A stretch of DNA of 64,000 nt, taken from NCBI GenBank assembly GCA_963971535.1, contig OZ020586.1:75094584-75158583 (forward strand), written 5' to 3'. The first letter of the stretch is position 1. Every line of letters starts with the position of its first letter. Source of the DNA: Notolepis coatsorum. Its lineage: Eukaryota > Chordata > Actinopteri > Aulopiformes > Paralepididae. Below the pieces are notes generated by a model that was not told the DNA's origin, did no database searches, and saw only the letters and a list, made by a program, of their open reading frames with translations. The translations under genes were made by a program, and so were the position numbers. Below are positions 60,842 to 64,000 of the stretch, one piece after another.

Positions 60842-61556
60842 CCTTACTCCTAGAACCCACCTCACCCCTGCCCACTTTGACAACCTAGGATGGCTTAGAG
60901 TAGACGACAGAGTACAGCAACTTGCAATGGGCCTGGTCTACTCTACAAGATACACTACACCACTCATGTACTCATGTACATGTCAAAATACTTCCCAAAG
61001 GTCAGTGAATACCACAACCACAACACCAGAGGGAGCTCCACAAATCATGTCAAACCCAGATTCGGCTCAAACAAGGGACTAAACACGTTTCGCAATTATG
61101 CCACATCAATGTGGAATGCCCTACCCACAGCTGTAAAGGAATGCGAATCACTACCCACTTTCAATACCACTCTCAAAGAGCACCTCCGGGAGACTGAAAT
61201 TAGAAACTGGCCCCTGTGAATGTCCAAACCCAACCCCCTCCAATGTACAGTTCCCCCCCACCCCACCTACCCCCCCCCCCACCTACCCAACCCCCCCCCC
61301 CCCCTCCAATGTACAGTTTATTCCCCCTCAAATGTATATACTCTCCTTTTAGACTCTTTTTGTACTCTGGTATGTCATACATGTCTAAATGTAACAGTAC
61401 TGTCTATCTGTATGTCATATTATGTTATGATGAATTGAAAATGGGGGACTCTGATGTAAACAAGACGAAAGTCTTTCTCTGGTTTGCATCCCCTTAACAA
61501 TTGTGTGTATTGAGCCGTACTGTATTGTACCCATTCTGCAATCTGTTAATACAATT

Positions 61557-61643
<87 letters not shown>
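60842..61643 (+). mobile_element. LINE-C 3' part, plus strand
   Basis: Starts CCTTACTCCTAGAACCCACC and encodes the C-terminus (LGWLRVDDRVQQLAMGLVY, then MSKYFPKVSEYHNHNTRGSS). A C-rich 3' UTR, the standard 3' block and a long TCAA tail (61559-61643) follow. It abuts the truncated end of the minus-strand copy, a head-to-head junction. Confidence 0.85.
61559..61643. repeat. (ATCA)n tail, about 21 units
   Basis: Tandem TCAATCAATCAA directly after the LINE-C 3' end; an expanded LINE tail. Confidence 0.95.
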
Positions 61644-61645
<2 letters not shown>

Positions 61646-61675
61646 GCAGGAGCTGGATTATAGTAGCTGGAGAAG

Positions 61676-61716
61676 CTGTGTGTGTGTGTGTGTGTGTACG
61701 TGTGTGTGTGTGTGTG

Positions 61717-61793
<77 letters not shown>

Positions 61794-61876
61794 GTGTGTG
61801 TGTGTGTGTGTGCGTGTGTGTGCGAGGGAGAGAGAGAGAGCGAAGGAAAGAAAGAAAGAAAGAAAGAAAGAAAGAG
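61676..61876. repeat. Compound (TG)n, (GCGT)n and (GAAA)n microsatellite
   Basis: TG-rich 61676-61754, GCGT units 61753-61793, TG again to 61832, GAGA 61828-61840, then GAAA units 61845-61876. Confidence 0.95.
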
Positions 61877-61991
61877 ATAGATAGATTTGTAGCTTGTGTT
61901 TGATACATGTAACCTAAACTGGTTGACAGGGTTGTTCCTGCAAAGGTCAAAGGTCAGAGAGCAGAGCAAGGCACTGACTTCACCAAGGGTG

Positions 61992-62329
61992 AGCGTTTGA
62001 TTGATTGATTGATTGATTGAAATCTTTATTAACAGATTGCAGAATGGGTACAATACACTGAATACAGTACGGCTCAATACAAAACAACTGCTAAGAGGAT
62101 GCAGACCAGAAAAAGACTTTCGTCTTGTTTACATTGGGGTCCCCCATTTTCAATTCATCAGGACATTTATTATGACATACAAGATATACAGATATACAGA
62201 ACTGTGTAGTAAAAAGAGATCATAAAAAATATATACATCCGAAGGGGAAGAAACGGTACATTGGTGGTGGGGAGGGAGAGGATTTGGACATTTACAGGGG
62301 CCAGTTTCTAATTGCAGCCACCCGTAGGT
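61992..62329 (-). mobile_element. LINE-C 3' fragment
   Basis: TTGA tail at 61997-62020, then the complement of the LINE-C 3' block and 3' UTR. It ends near the ATTGCAGCCACCCGTAGGTG that also occurs in the neighbouring copies. Confidence 0.8.
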
Positions 62330-62331
62330 GA

Positions 62332-63075
62332 ATGAATGAATGAAAACTTTATTTAACAGATTGCAGAATGGGTACAATACAGTACGGCTCAATACACACA
62401 ATTGTTAAGGGGATGCAGACCAGAGAAAGACTTTTGTCTTGTTTACATCAGGGTCCCCCATTTTAAATTCATCGTGACATTTATGACATACACAACATAC
62501 ATGACATCATGACATTTATGGCATAGGGACATACACAGGTATATAGTACTGTTACATTTGTGACCTATATGATATGCAAATATACAGTACTGTTACCCAT
62601 AGATCCTGACAGAGAGTATATAATGATGGGGAGGAGACTGTACATTAGGAGGGGGTGGGTGGGTGGGAGAGAAATATACATACGGTGGGGAGAGAATATA
62701 TACATACGGTGTGGAGGAGACTGTACATTAGGAGGGGTGGGGGTGGGGGGGTTTGGACATTTACGGTGGCCAGTTTCTAATTGCAGCCTCCCGTAGGTGC
62801 TCTTTTAGAGTGGTTTTGAATGTGGGTAGGGATTCACATTCCTTTAGCTTTGGGTAGGGCGTTCCACATTGATGTGGCATAATTGCAAAACGTGTTTTGT
62901 CCCTTGTTTGAGCCGAATCTGGGTTTAACATGATTTGTTGAGCTTCCTCTGGTGTTGTGGTTGTGGTATTCACTGACCTTTGGGAAGTATTTTGACATGT
63001 ACATGGGTACCTTAGTCGTATAGTGTATCTTGTAGATGATTCCCACTGGGCCACCCATAATAAAAAGGTATGCAC
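62332..63075 (-). mobile_element. LINE-C 3' fragment with C-terminal coding remnant
   Basis: TGAA-repeat tail at 62330-62343, 3' UTR with GGGGAG-rich blocks, then a C-terminal peptide at 63040-62761 in two frames (STTVTTTTPEEAQQIM-like, then KGQNTFCNYATSMWNAL). It is truncated near 63045. A third minus tail copy in a row. Confidence 0.8.
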
Positions 63076-64000
63076 TATTGGGCTTTAAGAATAAAATTGT
63101 ATTTACACACATTTGAAGGGTGCTACTAGTAACTAGCCCATAGTCTCTCTTTGCCCAGTGGGGGCAGCACAATCGTTTGACTTCAAAGTCCACACGGTTT
63201 ATGTGTGTGCAATACTCACTATCGCCACATGATGGCAGCATTAGTCTATAGATCACGAATACCCCCTGTGTCACTTCCACAAGTTCTACCTCCAAGGTAG
63301 ACAACGAAACCAAGTGCCCCGCCAAATGTTCAGTGTTCATCATATTTGCTTCTTATGCCTATTTGTTGTTTCTATACAAAATAAATTAATGGATAAAAAA
63401 GGGGGGAAAAGAACAGTATATATATATATTTTTTTTTTGTATTATTATTTTCTTCATTCATTTATATACATTAATTAATCCTCATATTAAGCCCTATAAA
63501 GCTATCACCATGTCAAATAGCATTTAAATGTTTGATAACCTTTTTACGAGATTAGGAGATTAAATATTGACTATATAGCCTGTCGACTGTCGAATAACCC
63601 ATTGGTTAAATTAATTAGTTTGTTAATTCTCCTTGTTTGAATTCTTAATACTCTCAAATTAGTCCGTTTATAGCCTATTTTATTAAAATATTTTGGTACT
63701 ATTTATTATTATTTATTTACACAATATATCCAATAGCTTTAGGCTATAGCCCATAAAGTGTAGGGTATTCTGAAGGCCCGATTTGGATATGCTATATATT
63801 TTATGAAAGATAAAAAAGCTATAGATGATATCTACTTACAACAAGTGCAATCTCCAGATGCATGATGCAAAACAATCTATACCATTGACTGAGATATTTA
63901 GATCATCCGCCATTTATATGCTGTGATTAGGAATTTGAGACACTCACTATTAGACATAGCCCTAAACTCATGCGTTTTCCTACATTTCAACACTATCGCC
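63076..64000. other. AT-rich end of window, nothing recognised
   Basis: No transposon ends, tandem arrays or domain-bearing ORFs were identified. A short AT microsatellite lies near 63417-63430. Confidence 0.5.

Overview
The window looks like nuclear DNA of a teleost fish. I base this on tRNA-derived SINEs, L2/CR1-like LINEs, a Tol2-like hAT end, TTAA-flanked (piggyBac-type) elements, long TG/CA microsatellites and a fish-style gammaretroviral-type Env. I cannot name the species. I found no intact host gene. The only host-like coding trace is a decayed kinase fragment at about 43.6 kb. Almost everything identifiable is mobile DNA, and many insertions are proved by target-site duplications (TSDs) readable at both ends.

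Region by region. 1-8.5 kb: LINE 3' ends, a GGTTAA-rich block interrupted by a TTAA element, two SINEs in tandem sharing one TSD, a 64-bp minisatellite, and a TTAA element holding a hAT element that holds a LINE fragment. 8.5-12.8 kb: a second TTAA element, LINE tails and about 2 kb of unrecognised sequence. 12.8-18.3 kb: a nearly complete minus-strand LINE (here LINE-A) with an esterase-type ORF1 and an ORF2 broken by one frameshift and one stop. 18.5-25.2 kb: palindromes, a 162-bp triplication, LINE fragments, a solo LTR with TSD GTTAT, and blocks of a degenerate TTAGGN-like array. 25.2-27.2 kb: a Tol2-like hAT with another hAT inserted in its end.

27.3-41.2 kb: a 13.9-kb minus-strand endogenous retrovirus. 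Its 893-bp LTRs differ at 2 positions. It has a 4-bp TSD, a tRNA-Trp primer binding site, and gag and pol in one frame separated by a single TAG. env is read in two frames that meet at a T-TTT-TTA heptamer. The env region also carries, antisense, the 5' half of a tRNA-Asp. Gag forms the particle, Pol supplies protease, RT, RNase H and integrase, and Env is the surface/fusion glycoprotein.

41.2-44.3 kb: the LINE interrupted by the retrovirus, more array sequence, and the kinase relic between inverted repeats. 44.3-51.6 kb: a foldback transposon with roughly 1-kb arms and an 8-bp TSD. It contains a LINE-B copy that itself contains an inverted LINE-B copy. 51.6-63.1 kb: a minus-strand LINE-C shredded by successive insertions, nested up to four levels deep. 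63.1-64 kb: AT-rich sequence in which I recognise nothing.

LINE-A to LINE-E are labels local to this report, not database names. Clade and superfamily assignments are by eye.
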